Origin: Melampsora larici-populina 98AG31
Lineage: Eukaryota > Basidiomycota > Pucciniomycetes > Pucciniales > Melampsoraceae
Direction: 5' to 3'
DNA length: 64,000 bases
Assembly: GCF_000204055.1 (NCBI RefSeq)
Contig: NW_006768765.1
Span: 3,279,818-3,343,817 of the forward strand
A program made the translations under genes and the position numbers. Of the stretch, positions 45,185-57,577 are shown one piece after another. The notes below the pieces were generated by a model, which was not told the DNA's origin, searched no databases, and worked only from the letters and a program-made list of their open reading frames with translations. The stretch's first letter is position 1, and every line of letters starts with the position of its first letter.

Positions 45185-47709
45185 TCATGGTCCTTCAACT
45201 AAACTAACACGCAAAGGCATTGCGACCCCTATATCTTCATTCTTCACCTGTGGTCGCATGACCTAAAGAAACCCGCAATTTTAAGAGAAGTATCACCAGA
45301 AGGATATCTGAGAAGGGAATTGACTTACAATATTGACTCGACGTTCAATTTCTGGCCCACAACCTAATCCATCACGTTCCTCAAACCGAAAATGACATAT
45401 GATCACAGCGACCAACACTTTCAATTCCATAAGAGTAAATCGATACCCGATGCATGCTCTAGGACCACCTAAGAAAGTCAACAAACCTGACCAAATGCCA
45501 GGTAAAGAACCCACTGGATCCTTTTCAATCCATCTATCTGGGCGAAACACTTCAGCATCTGGTCCAAAGACATCTTTGGATAGATTGAAGGCGCTGATTG
45601 AAATAATGATCTCTTCTCCAGCTGCAATATGAATTGGATCTCCATCCCCGCTTACTGGAATTGTATCGGCCATTGATGCTTCCCTAGCGGTCTGAGCGAC
45701 AGGTGGCAAAAACCGAAGTGTCTCGCGCTGAGAGAAGAAAAATCAATTCAAGCCAAACAAAGACATCGGGAAAACATGACGAGAATCTTACGCAGACCGC
45801 GTCCAAGTATGTTAAGGACGTGAGTTGTTCTATTGGAATTTGTTCTTCACCTTGACTTGCTGCAGCACTTGCCTCTTGAAGTTCTTTCCTTAACTTATCC
45901 TGGACGTCAGGATGTTTTGCTAGGATCCATAGCATCCAAGTGAGCGAAGTAGCGGTGGCTTGATAAAGAAGGAACCGCACTTGAAAGTTCAGCGAGAAGA
46001 ACAGCGTATAAAACACAGGCAGATGACTGACTCTCATGCCCAGCAAATAGAAAAGTGGTCATCTGATTTCGCATAGTGAGGGAGTCAAATGGTGAGCAAT
46101 GCACATTTTTGTGACAGCAATCCGCTCAGGGATGCGCTCTAATAGGCCTGCATACCTGTGAAATCACTTCCTCATCGCTTAACGATCCTTCCTCAGACAT
46201 TGTATTGGCCCGAACAAGGACACTGATAAGATCCTTCCCACCAAGAAGACCTCCAGCCTCAGCCTCCTTCTTCTTGTGAGATAGAAGAGCTCTGCTTTCA
46301 TTTTCCATGGTCTGTAAAGATATATCAACGATTTTCATCGATTTCGGTTGATAGAGTCGTAATGAAGGCGGAATACTCCGAATTATGCTGGCGATCAAAA
46401 TTTTGAGAGGTGTACGTCCTTTTCCACTCAATGATCTATGGCATGGGATACGTTAATTTTAATTTAACGTGGGGAAGAAGTTTGCGATGTGCCAATTTCT
46501 TTGACTGACGTTAAATCTTGGAAAGCTTTGCCCATTGCACTACTATTTTCATTGTCCTCTAAAGCCTTGAACTGATATCCAAATCCAGCTGAACCGATCT
46601 GTATACAAGGCAAAAAGAGATGAACAACCGCGGGCCAGTCGGCACATGTTGCAGACGTTCAAAATCAGAAGAGAGAGACTCACAATGTCCAAAGTAGCAC
46701 GACTTAACCAGGGAAGGACGTTGATGACGAGGTAGGGCTTTTGAGAATTACGTATCAAATCAGCCCATTTGTCTCTTAGCTAGCGTTCGTGAAAGGAAAC
46801 AGATCAATCAGTTAGGGTGAAGCGATGCTATGAACAGCAGGTATGGTACTCACTAAAAAGGCATACTCGTACACTACAGGCGCTAGCTCTCTGATTTGTA
46901 CTGGAGAAAACACTGGTCCTAACAAACGCTTCTGACGTCTGTGAGTCTCACCTTTTTAAAGGCCAAAGATGTCAGTTTGCTGCTCAGACGAAGCTACAGA
47001 AAGCATGATACACCATTTTTAAATCATGACAGACCTTCAGCAAATAACAAACCACGACCAAGCAAGTTACCAAGACTTCGACGAGTTGCCTCCGATTTAG
47101 GGTAAGCATATGCACGCGATACCAAGATATGATTGAGAGCTTTAGGATCAATAGTGCTTAGTCGCACATTCTTTTTTTTGTGAAATTTTCAAAATAATAC
47201 GATTGAAGAAGTGAGCACACCGGCCAGTGCAGTATGTTTTCAGTGAGATTTGGTTACTGGTGGAACATAAGCCACCCGAGAAATCACTAACACCGAAAAA
47301 CCCTCGCAATCGCAATGTGGGACCGATGTCTTTATGCCATTGGCGTAAACCACCTTCAAGACCAAACTGCCAAAAAGAAAACAGCCCTCATATATATCAA
47401 AACGAGTGTTATCAGAGCTTGTTAGATCTGTACTCACTGTGACAGCTAGGTTTCCAAATAGAACACTAGGGTTCTTGGGACCAGGAAGTCTAGACAGGGG
47501 AGAAAGAAGAGGTCTAAGGAAAAGCTTGTAAGCTATACCAAGGATGACAAAGGCAGTCAACAACCTGTAGAGTCAGGAAGAAAAGAAAACGTAAGTTGAT
47601 AATTCGAGCTACTTGAATGAAGTCGGTGAAAAGAATTGATTTACCAGAGTCCATCGAATGATCCTACTGGATTGAGATAACGATCGAATTGAAGGTGGAG
47701 ATTGCTCAT
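45185..47709 (-). CDS. Cytochrome P450 monooxygenase, copy 2
   Basis: Same strand and visible exon layout as copy 1: first exon 47709-47645 (65 bp in both genes) and last exon 45262-45185 (78 bp in both). Exon 2 gives a membrane anchor and the hinge LSRLPGPKN. The I-helix reads TTFLFAGHETTATSLTW once spliced, the K-helix RETLRFLPP, and the heme loop FLGGPRACIG with the Cys ligand. The C-terminus MPLRVSLVEGP matches copy 1 closely. No break was found in the parts read. Some internal splice sites near 46100-47200 were not fixed. It probably acts at the ER on a lipophilic substrate, which cannot be read from the sequence. Confidence 0.87.
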
Positions 47710-49254
47710 AGTAGGATGAAGACAGTATCAAGTTATCAAGCTGAAGTTGATCGAAGCAAACTCAAGACTTTGAATGGTAAAGGGTCAACTGCAAACGATC
47801 AATTCCTCGGTTTACCTTCCTTTAATGGTCTCACAGTCACAGCATTTCCATTGACCAGACCCGCTTATCAATCCCTCCGACCGACCGACTATGGTGCCTG
47901 AGTAACAGATGAGACCTCAAACCATGTTACAGCTCTTTCGAACATAGGTAAATGTCCCTCCGGGGTTGTTTTTGGTTGATTTTCATATTCGCGGTGAATT
48001 GATATTTTGCCCACTGGGTTATTCGTCCCGATTGGGATCAGAAATCGAGGTCATGCAGGCTCAAGCCCGCTCAAGCGTTGGCATCAAGGGCTGAATCTAG
48101 CTTGAGGCGAGCGACACAATTCAACCTCGCGCCGCGTCATCAGCCCTTTTCTCGCTTTTCCTACCAGACACGCTACCAGATTGACAACCACGGATACAGA
48201 AGATAAAAATATTGAAAATAACACCAGAAACACTCATTTTCAAACCAGCTCCACAAAGCTTGCCAAAACTTGGGCACCAGATCGCTCGAATTTTGTGGCC
48301 AATTTTGGACGAAGTTCTGGATATTTGTAATAGGTGTTGACTGTCACACATAGCTGACATGTTGATATAGTTTTATTCCAAGTATTGTTGGATGTAGTGT
48401 CACGTGTGTGATAGATTTGTTTCTTTCTTTTTGATCAATCACTTTGTGAGTACGTAGTTTTTCTTGTTTCCCAATGTCCTTATGGCACATCATCCCCATT
48501 GTGTTTTTGTTTGCAAGTCTCAAGTTATTGTATGTTGCGAGACCCGCTCATGTTCCCACTCTCTTTCCCATCTTTATGGAAAGAGAATAAGTTGTTTCTT
48601 GAAATCCCTGTACTATATATCATTACTGATGTCAGCATACATCATATTAAGACTTCCAATAGAGATCACATCACTAGCTTCTCAAGACTTTTATTCATTT
48701 TTGTTTCTCATCAGTATTATTACCTCCCACACTTTTAGGTACAAGATCCAATCCATTCTGTCTCATTATCATTCTCTCTAAACTTATCTCTACTACCTAT
48801 TTTTCTTTCATTTCATTATCTAGGTCAGTTGAAGGTCTGCATATAACCTTGGATGTGGAGAGAAGAGTGCTCACATTAGCACTAATCTAACAGGTTAGCT
48901 TTGAAATAATATATTATCTTGATGGAAAGAGGAACTTCTGATGGAGATCACATCACTAGCAATTGATTCACATATAAGAGGAAGATGACTCTTTGATTTT
49001 TTTGCTTTGTATCATTTACCAGACAACGTCAAGATGAGATTGAGATCAAACCTGGACAAAACAACTTCCTTTGAGGGTGCAGAGGCAGAAACACAATCTG
49101 TGACACATTCTGGGCCCCCATGTATATGTTCTTAACTTCGAGCCTTCTCAAGCTCAAAGTATTCAGAAGAAAAGAAGTGGATTGAACTTACTACAGCTTA
49201 TCATACAGCCACCCCTTAATTTATACTTTTGTAGGTTCTTTTTACATACATTTA
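47710..49254. other. Gene-free stretch
   Basis: Upstream region of P450 copy 2 followed by unassigned AT-rich sequence. I see no convincing gene or element. Confidence 0.4.
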
Positions 49255-49380
49255 GAGCATCCACAGTAGTGGGCTCCAAATTGGGGATCCAAATTGAGCA
49301 AATTCAAATTTGGTGGGGCCCCAAATCAATCCGGATGCAGTCATTTGGGCTTCAAAAGTGTACATTCTATGTGTTCACAC

Positions 49381-49694
49381 TAGGGCTGTGACCCAACCCT
49401 GTGAGTTCAGGGCCGGCCCCGGGGGCAAATGGAGCCCTGAGCGAGCTCAATGGCCTCTGAGAACTGCTCAGGGCCAACCAGGGCCGGTTGGAGAGTAGCG
49501 TAAAGGCATTTTTTGGGCAAAAAAAGGGCTGGTAACCCGGCCTGGTCGGGTGCCCAAGCTGCCCGAGGCGCCCACGGGGCCGTATTTAACCGTTATTGAG
49601 CTGCATATGAATGCCCCGGGGCGCGTACCGTCAGCTTTGTGAAAGTTGTTGGGCAGAGTAGGCCAGGCGGGGCTGGGGCCGGGTCACAGCCCTA
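49381..49694. mobile_element. hAT-like MITE (314 bp) inside the outer MITE
   Basis: Perfect terminal repeats TAGGGCTGTGACCC and GGGTCACAGCCCTA, flanked by the 8-bp duplication GTTCACAC (49373-49380 and 49695-49702). An 8-bp duplication fits the hAT superfamily. GC-rich interior, no gene. Confidence 0.82.
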
Positions 49695-49880
49695 GTTCAC
49701 ACACACTTTGAGATTGGTGTGCGTGGGCTTACATGTGTGAGGTATGGGATTGAGCAAGTGCGGGAACTTGGAGCCCGGCTTTTTGTTGCCAAATTTGTAG
49801 CCCAAAGCTCAAGATTTGAAGCTGGCTACAAAAAAAAATTGGTGATGGGGACTGCCATTGCAACAAAAAACTGGGGCTCA

Positions 49881-50268
49881 GAGCATCCCCAGCCGTGCCG
49901 TAAATCTGTAACATACGGAGGGCTGCACAGATTGTTTAGGGCAGGGTTTGAGGTATGAATTTTGAATGATGTACAGCCGTGGTTCCCTACAGTACGGTTT
50001 GTAGCGTAATAGGAGAGATGTATTATGGATTAGTTGATCATCAAGGTGTGTGATTTGCGGAGAGTCGGATTGTAGGAGTTGGATTTTATGGGACAAGTGA
50101 GGTACAGAGGGATTTGGGGTGCGAGCGGAAAAAGACCATATTTGGCCTATTCCGACTTGCACATAGAGAGTTGCCCAAGCTAAGTATGTGTTTGGGGGTT
50201 ACGGCTGTGGATAAAAATACCCCAAATCTACCTACGGCACGGTTTACGGCACACAGCTGGAGATGCTC
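49881..50268. mobile_element. Second PIF/Harbinger-like MITE (388 bp) inside the outer MITE
   Basis: Inverted ends GAGCATCCCCAGC and GCTGGAGATGCTC with inner matches around GTGCCGTAAA, flanked by TCA on both sides (49878-49880 and 50269-50271). The end motif is related to that of the outer MITE. Confidence 0.7.
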
Positions 50269-50326
50269 TCAGTCACCAAATTTGGCAATAGCCCCAATTT
50301 GGAGCCCACCACTGTGGATACTCTTA

Positions 50327-50692
50327 CAACACAACCAACATCTGTACCTCAGATTCCAAGGTCTTCTTGGATTCTAAAACTTTGACAGAAGACTTCCAAG
50401 GTTTTAATCCAAGGTAAACCTCAATGCGGGGGAATAATACCTTGTATGAAACCATTGGACAAGGTCTGTTCAAGGATTTGCCTCTGATCGTACCTTGGTT
50501 TTTTCAACCCAAGGTGTTGGAAATGGCAGTGCAACAACAGAAGAGCTCAGAAGAGTTGATGAAGAGTAAAAAGACACAAAAGGGTTTAGCTTGAAACCCC
50601 TTAATGTCTTTCTGGCTATGTTGTTGTTGTTCTCAATTTGATTGTGTGTACTCCAATCAAATTAGCCTCAATTTGGGCCTAAACTTAAGTAA
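50327..50692. other. Gap between the MITE cluster and the Ngaro-like element
   Basis: Unassigned, no gene recognised. Confidence 0.4.
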
Positions 50693-50966
50693 ATGGTTGG
50701 TGGTACCCAAAGGCACGACGGTACCGCCGTTTTCCATGATACGCATGAGATATTGCGTCGGGACGTTTCAAGGAAAATATGCTTCTATCAAAGCTAACAT
50801 TTTCCTGTGCGCAACATTGTGAACGCAAAGACTGAAAATTTCACCCCAGAAAATTTTCAGTCTTTTTCCCACGCACCCACTTTTCCCTTTCCTCTGGATA
50901 TCTCACGCTACTAGTTGGAAAACCTCATCTCATCTCATTCTCTCTCAGTCTCATACTTTTTCGAAA
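50693..50966 (+). repeat. Split direct repeat A1
   Basis: Starts ATGGTTGGTGGTACCC and matches A2 (56733-57005) over about 273 bases with few differences. Confidence 0.88.
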
Positions 50967-51071
50967 AGCTTATAAACGCAGTGTTATTCCACAATAACCT
51001 GGTTGTCTATCAAAAATATCAAACAGTGTTATTTCACAATATCCTGTTACATCAAGTAAATCTCTCTGGAC

Positions 51072-52946
51072 ATGGCAGAATCCATCGGGATACACACCAT
51101 CGACACCAACAGGATTGAAGCTAACTTAGAGAGATTCAATGAATCTGTGAGAAGAACTAGTGAGAGACTAGCTGGCCGGGCAGGGTCAGTTCCCCCGGAA
51201 GATAGGTTGACTATTGGGATGCCGGATCTACCGCCTGCCAACCTTGGTAATACCAGTTCTAGAGGTGCAGCAACTACCAGAGGAAGGGGTAGAGGACGTG
51301 GAAAGAAGTCAACAGTTAATACGAGATCTAGTGCAGCCGCACGTAACCTCGCGGCGGCCACAACTAGCAGTGCTACCAACCCAAGTACCAACGGAACAAA
51401 TCCGACTAATGGCACCAAGAATGATACTACCGAAGTCACTGGAACGCAAACTGGAAGTGTCAACCAACCTGAGAGTTTGATTGAAAGAGACTCGATAACT
51501 GTTAATGTTACACGTAAGCGGAAAATGACTGATTGACCCACCCCATCTGTGATGTTGCCTTGCGGAGAGATGAATGTTGAACAATCGAAGTCTGATTCGC
51601 GTTTTGTTTATGTTTTTTGGTTTGTGTGGGCTTGATTAGCCAACGGATCGCCTGCTCATCGTAATACGGTCACCGGAACGGGAATAAGCCCCCCCCAAGG
51701 TTTTCATTCTTGGTTGGCAGCAAATGGTTATACAATCACTCGATCTCAAACTACATCGTCAGCAGTCCCAAACGCCATTCCAGGAATTATTAAGTCGACT
51801 AATCAAGATACTTCAAAAAACGCGGAACTAAAGAAATCCTCAGTAAAGTGGGTTGGTATTATCGACAATGCCACTGACGTACCTGCTGGAAATACGGCCA
51901 AGACCTCTGAAACCTCTACGGAGAATGCTAAAGTGATCTGTGATGACGAAGGAATTGATACAAATGGTCTGGTAGTGTTGTTCAAGCATTTCAATACGAA
52001 AATGACACAAGTGAAAGGCTATATCCCTCTTTCCATATTTAATCCACACTGCCTTCATCAAGATCTCTTGCAACAATCCTTCCGCCAACTTACGACCAAA
52101 GAGAAGTTAAGCGACTCTTATGTGGGATTGAATGTACCGCTACAATGGAGAATGTCTTTCGGAGAATGGGTTGTCGCTTTCGATTTGTTTGTTGCTTATT
52201 GTCGCCATTACACTCATGAAGATTTAGCCAATAAGTTCGTGGTGCATAAGCAGAACGTCTTGGAAATTATGAAGGAGAACATGAATTGGCCTATTGCTTT
52301 CCGTTATGATATCGCCATCCGGACGACGGTAATGATGATTTGCAATGCAAACGGGAATCTTGCAAACCCAGCTGTCCGCAACAAAACTATTGAGAGACAA
52401 TGCTTCAGAGATACTGAAAGATACAGCGACTTCCTACCTGCCTATGCTGACATAAATCCTTATGCAACCGGTGGACCAAAAGAGCATATCAACCCCATCA
52501 CAGGAACGGAACTTACCAACGCTCCCATATCCTATAATGGAAACCCCTTTGCTGCCCCCTCCATGACGCATTACTCGAACACTGGCGGTAGCAATCAGAT
52601 CCATCATCAGAACAACCAACACGGTGGAAAACCGAATGCTAGATCGTGGTCTCATGCTAATGGGATGATATACAATGGGTCAGGAGGTGTTGCTTACCAA
52701 AGTTCTTCTGAAGACCGACGTAACAGTGGTCGCAATACTCGTGGTAGAGGAAGAGGGGGCGCTTGGTTCAATGGTGGAGGTGGTGGTAGAGATCTCAATT
52801 CCCCTCCTCGTTATAGTGATAACAGCCGTCGTGGCGAGGGAAGCGGCTCGTGGCGCCGAGACGAACGTCGTGATGACCGTAGAAACGACGATTGTGATTA
52901 TGCTAAGGGTCATAAACCCTATGCTGGTAATGGGAAGGCAAAGTAA
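51072..52946 (+). CDS. Gag-like protein of the Ngaro-like element, apparently spliced
   Basis: Two open parts join through a normal-looking intron (51514-51639, GTAAGC...GATTAG). Exons 51072-51513 and 51640-52946 keep the frame and give 582 residues. Exon 1 has a basic RGRGRGRGK patch. Exon 2 has a globular helical part (MSFGEWVVAFDLFVAYCRHY) and a C-terminal Gly/Arg/Asn/Asp-rich tail with RGRGRGG, suited to binding RNA. If the intron is not real, these are two separate ORFs (51072-51536 and one starting near 51714). No break is visible in the second part. Confidence 0.7.
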
Positions 52947-53243
52947 GCCATATACCGATTCAAAGTTTTAGTTTGGAAAGTTTTTTTATTTTTCCCGTGT
53001 TTCAGAGTCAGTCTGAACGTCAGCAAACATATGGTCAATGCTAGTTCATAAAATGATGGAAAACCTTTCCTAGTCGCGAAATTTCTTGATTTGTTTGTTG
53101 CCTCTTTCATTTGGGAGCACTCTTGCTATGTTGTGACTCCGTACCGAATTTGTTTGAACTTCTTCGATCTGAAGGTTCTAGATATAACTTGTCCTCTGAA
53201 ATGCAGCTTATGTGCCTATGTGGGTTCCTCTTATGAATTCTGA

Positions 53244-55022
53244 CTCAACTGTGCCTTTTTTCCTTGGGTTGGGGTACTTAGTGACTTAGACAGCTCACAG
53301 AGTTTTTGGGAGGAAGATCCTCTCTGCAAGAGAGGTGAAGAGGTGAAAGTTATTCCCTATCGAAATTCAGGACGAAACTATTGCCCAAAGTGGCCAGATG
53401 AGGTGGCGAAGTCTGCTCTGAACATACCTAAGTGGGAGTCGTTGATTGGTTTGTTCAAAATTGAGGATGACGCGCAGGAAGTATTGATAGGTTGCAAGAA
53501 CGGTTTCCACCAAGGAATCCCTCAGCATACCATGGGTTCAAGGAAATGGTTTACTCCCAAGAACCACGAGTCAGCGGAGTTAGCTGAAGAAAAAATCAGG
53601 AATACATTGGAGAAAGAAAGACAAGCGTCAAGGATCTTTGGACCTTTTACGCACAAAGAAGTATATGATAAATTAGGATTTTTTCGCTCGAGCCCGATGG
53701 GTAGCGTCATAAACGACGACGGTTCATTTCGTATTATCAATGATTTATCTTTTCCTCAAGATAATGAAGAGACCCCATCGGTGAACAGCTTTGTCGATAA
53801 GAAGGAATTCGAGACCAATTGGGACGACTTCAAGGTGGTCATAATGTTTTTTAAGAATAACAAAGGAGACTTGATGTTAGCGCTTTTTGACTGGGAAAAG
53901 GCGTATAGACAGATTGCTACACACCCGTCACAATGGCGTTACCTTTTTATCCTCGACCTTTATAACAGATTATGGATGGATACGAGGGTGCAATTTGGAG
54001 GTGTAGCTGGATGTGGGGTTTTTGGAACGCCCGCTGACCTTTGGAGGAAGATCGTGGTGAAGGTGTTCAAGTTAGAATGCGGTTTTTGTTGGGTAGATGA
54101 TAATTTGCTAGTAAAGGAAAGGACTAACCCGACTTCCATAGGGGATATCGTGCGCTTGAGCAATGAAATGGGTGTGGCATCAAACCCGGAGAAAGTCCAC
54201 GATTTCGACGACGAACAAAGATATATAGGTTTTATTTGGAATGCTAAATATTGAACGGTTTGTCTTTCAGATGAGAAGTTACAAGAAAGACTGCAACAAG
54301 TCGTAGATTTCTTAGTTCCTAGGTCTTCATGGTATTTGAAAGATGTGGAAAAACTTACCGGAAGATTGGTACACACGACGTATATAGTACCACATTTGCA
54401 GTGCTACATGCCAAGTTTGTGGAGATGGAAGAAAGAATGGAAGGTACCATCAGCTAAGCGCCATATTCCGGATGATGTTTGTGAAGACCTCGTCGAATGG
54501 AGGAATACGCTGTCGGAATTTGAATGTAGAAGAATCATACCGGATATGACTCCCATAGATTTGGAGTGGGTTGGCGACGCTTTCTTGACAGGAATAGGCG
54601 TGCTGATTGGGAAAAAGTGGGCTCAATTCAGTTTGGAGAAAGGTTGGAACTTGTCTGTTGAAGGGAAAGTTACACAGAATATTGCTTGGGCCAAAACGGT
54701 CGCAATACGTCTAGGGATGATTATGATGAATCAGTTTAGGGAGGTCGGTGGAAAAAGGTTTATTGTGCTTACCGACAATACCACCTCCCAATCCGTGGTT
54801 GAGAAACGAAGATCAGGAGACCAAGCAGTAAATGGAGAGTGGAAAATTATTCAAAAGCTCTTGATGGACTTACATGCAGATCTGGTCGCGCTACAAGTAA
54901 AGTCCGGGGATAATATGGCCGATCTATTGTCCAGAGGTTTGGATGCAAGAGACGCGGTGGACCAAGTTGTGATCGAGATTCCTGTTGACCTAGTTTTGGC
55001 GGTAAAACAAATGATAATTTGA
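53244..55022 (+). pseudogene. Reverse transcriptase-RNase H of the Ngaro-like element, one TGA stop
   Basis: The frame is open from 53244 but lacks an early ATG, so the protein may be made by fusion to Gag or by splicing. RT blocks include SSPMGSVINDDGSFRIINDL, LALFDWEKAYRQI, GVAGCGVFGTPA and the catalytic WVDDNLL, typical of DIRS/Ngaro-type RT. A TGA at 54252-54254 interrupts it where CGA (Arg) would fit, again after a T. RNase H follows (FIVLTDNTTSQSVV, then GDNMADLLSRG) and ends at 55022. Confidence 0.85.
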
Positions 55023-55326
55023 AATATGAATCTGATACACAGATTTGCAGTCGTTTCATGCCAGTTTCAGGTTTGGTTTGTTTATTCTGTTGTTGAGTCT
55101 CGTGGCGTACCGGAACGTCACCAAGCCTTGAGTTGCCATAGCCTTTTGTTTCCGATGCTACGCATCAGATGGAGGCTGATCGGTTTTGAGTTTCCGGAGA
55201 GATTATTTGTAACCACGTTCAAAGTTATAGTGAATTTCTAAAGCTTTGTCAACTCACAAGTCTTGACTTCCTCATCACTCGGAAATCGATACCCCCGAAA
55301 GCCTTTGTATCAGTCGATCTGTTTAG

Positions 55327-56358
55327 ATGGAGTTTTTAAGAGGACAAGATGGAATTGATTCATTGTCGAGCGACCGGGTGAAAGCCTACATAATAAGCGG
55401 TAGTTGGTCAGCGACGACTTTGAGGCACTATAATGCAGCGGTCTCGAAATTAATGGTTTTCGCACTAGAAAAACACATACCTCAAAATTTTTTACTACCA
55501 ATCGACCCTCTGATTTTGTACGAATTCGTTACATGGGCGAGCCCGCCGCTGTGTGAAGGCGATTTCGAGCAAGGCACTCCTCCGATAAAGTCGACCACGG
55601 TTAGGACTTACCTATCCGGTATCAAAGTGTGGCATTTATTTCATAACCACGAATACCCACACCAAGCAACGCCGAGAGTAGAATGTATTCTGAGGACGGC
55701 AGCCAAACTCGAACTTAAAAAAGCGCCTTGAGTTCCGAAAAATCCAGTGACAATTGAACATTTGTTTATACTGTTAGAAAATTTAGCTGGAGGTGATCTA
55801 GAGTGTCAGGTAGCTTACGCTGTAGCTTTGATCACATTCTGGGGTATGGCCCGAATGGGCGAGTTATTGAAATCTTCAATTAAGGTCGATCAAGTGAAAG
55901 TCAAAGACGTAATTTGGTACCCTAATAGCAAGTTCCTAAAGATACGGATTAGAGAAGCTAAAACGGCTGTAGTTGGAGAAATTCAAGAAATTCATTGTCA
56001 GCATCAATCCTCAATTTTAGATCCGGTTGGTGCAGTGAGGAGGCTCATCAGTAGCACCAAAGCGACGGAAGACAAACCTTTATTCTCTTATCCGGCAAAG
56101 GGACAGCAAATCGTATTAACAAAATCGAGGTGTCAGAGAATCTTTGACGACGTTTGGAAAGAGAAAGTTGGCGTTAAGCTTACAGGTCACTCGTTTAGAG
56201 TTGGAGGTGCTTCCTTGAGGTGGAATTTGAACACGCCATTGGAAGAGATAGTTGCCGTAGGTAGATGGAAGTCAAAAGCTTATAAACTATACATCCGAGA
56301 ATTTGATGACGAAGAACTCACGAAGACGGTTAAGCTTTTAAAAGAACTGTATATCTGA
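55327..56358 (+). pseudogene. Tyrosine recombinase of the Ngaro-like element, one TGA stop
   Basis: The N-terminal core-binding part (SWSATTLRHYNAAVSKLM, TTVRTYLSGIKVWH) is followed by a TGA at 55729-55731 where CGA would fit (preceding codon CCT). The catalytic part has the first Arg in GMARMGELL, the HxxR box in GHSFRVGGAS and the final Tyr in the KSKAYKLYI region. These are the catalytic Arg, His, Arg and Tyr of phage-integrase-type recombinases. The enzyme would integrate a circular DNA intermediate. The stop disables this copy unless it is read through. Confidence 0.87.
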
Positions 56359-56469
56359 TCTTTGGAAGTTATGATATAAGATTCAGTTTAATTTGTGCAA
56401 TCTAGTCTGCTTGGGGGTTTCTGTTTGAATGGTACTCTCTGGTTTTTACTTTGCTTGCCACTGGTCACC

Positions 56470-56732
56470 GTAGATGGGTTTTTCTCAGGCTCAGGACGAT
56501 GCCCCGAGTCAAGGGGAAGAGCTTCCCCATCTACAGTGCTGGTGGTCCTACCCCCCTCAGCTCCCTTTTGAGCGGAGGGGACCCCCCAAGAAGCCTTAAC
56601 CTCCCTCGTACGGGTAGTTTTGGTTTGACTAGGACTACTAGTTTAACAATAGATTGGAAATCTATAACACTTGAAATAATTATACCTAATTACTACATCA
56701 TATCTAAATAGATATCACACAGTAGAGAATGG
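56470..56732 (+). repeat. Split direct repeat B1
   Basis: Matches B2 from AGAGCTTCCCC to AGAGAATGG. Its left edge holds an inverted pair, GTAGATGGG and CCCCATCTAC. Confidence 0.85.
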
Positions 56733-57005
56733 ATGGTTGGTGGTACCCAAAGGCACGACGGTACCGCCGTTTTTCATGATACGCATGAGATATTGCGTCG
56801 GGACGTTTCAAGGAAAATATGCTTCTATCAAAGCTAACATTTTCCTGTGCGCAACATTGTGAACGCAAAGACTGAAAATTTCACCCCAGAAAATTTTCAT
56901 TTTTTTTCCCACGCACCCACTTTTCCCTTTCCTCTGGATATCTCACGCTACTAGTTGGAAAACCTCATCTCATCTCATTCTCTCTCAGTCTCATACTTTT
57001 TTGAA
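56733..57005 (+). repeat. Split direct repeat A2
   Basis: Second copy of A1, directly joined to B1. Confidence 0.88.
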
Positions 57006-57205
57006 CCCACCCGCCACCCGGCAAAGACATGGACTGCAGATGACGTATTTTTTCCCCCGGTATGGATTTTAGAAAGCAAGAGTAAGGCTAAGGGGTAGAA
57101 AGAGAGTGTTTTACAGTATGAACGTATTTGGACAGGTTTTTTCCCCTCCCCTTTTTCTCTTTAGTATGTTTTTGTGTGTTTAAATTGTATGTTTTACTGG
57201 TGTTG

Positions 57206-57446
57206 TAGATGGGTTGCCTAGCCCGCCGTTCAGAGCTTCCCCATCTACAGTGCTGGTGGTCCTACCCCCCTCAGCTCCCTTTTGAGCGGAGGGGACCCCC
57301 CAAGAAGCCTTAACCTCCCTCGTACGGGTAGTTTTGGTTTGACTAGGACTACTAGTTTAGCAATAGATTGGAAATCTATAACACTTGAAATAATTATACC
57401 TAATTACTACATCATATCTAAATAGATATCACACAGTAGAGAATGG
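57206..57446 (+). repeat. Split direct repeat B2
   Basis: Second copy of B1, with the same GTAGATGGG/CCCCATCTAC pair at its left edge. It ends the element at AGAGAATGG. The bases between A2 and B2 (57006-57205) are unique to this junction. Confidence 0.85.
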
Positions 57447-57577
57447 AAGAACACAACAAACCATGGCATCAGCGGCACAGTTTCTACGAGATCACAAATC
57501 AGACTTTCTATACGCAGAGAAGCGTATTCTCTACTTTCTTGAGTGAAACTCTTTTGCCAAGCTTTCACAGAAAATTA

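Larger units (their letters stand above)
49255..50323. mobile_element. MITE, PIF/Harbinger-like, with two MITEs inside
   Basis: Inverted ends GAGCATCCACAGTAGTGG at 49255 and its near complement ending at 50323 extend for over 30 bp. TTA flanks both sides (49252-49254 and 50324-50326), the target duplication of PIF/Harbinger elements. No coding sequence is present. Two other MITEs lie inside. Confidence 0.75.
50693..57446 (+). mobile_element. Ngaro/PAT-type tyrosine-recombinase retrotransposon with split direct repeats
   Basis: The repeat order is A1 (50693-50966), coding part, B1 (56470-56732), A2 (56733-57005), B2 (about 57206-57446). This A1-ORFs-B1A2B2 arrangement is the split direct repeat design of Ngaro and PAT-type elements, distinct from LTR elements. 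The genes are gag, RT-RNase H and tyrosine recombinase in the same order. No target duplication is expected, and none was seen. Confidence 0.9.
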
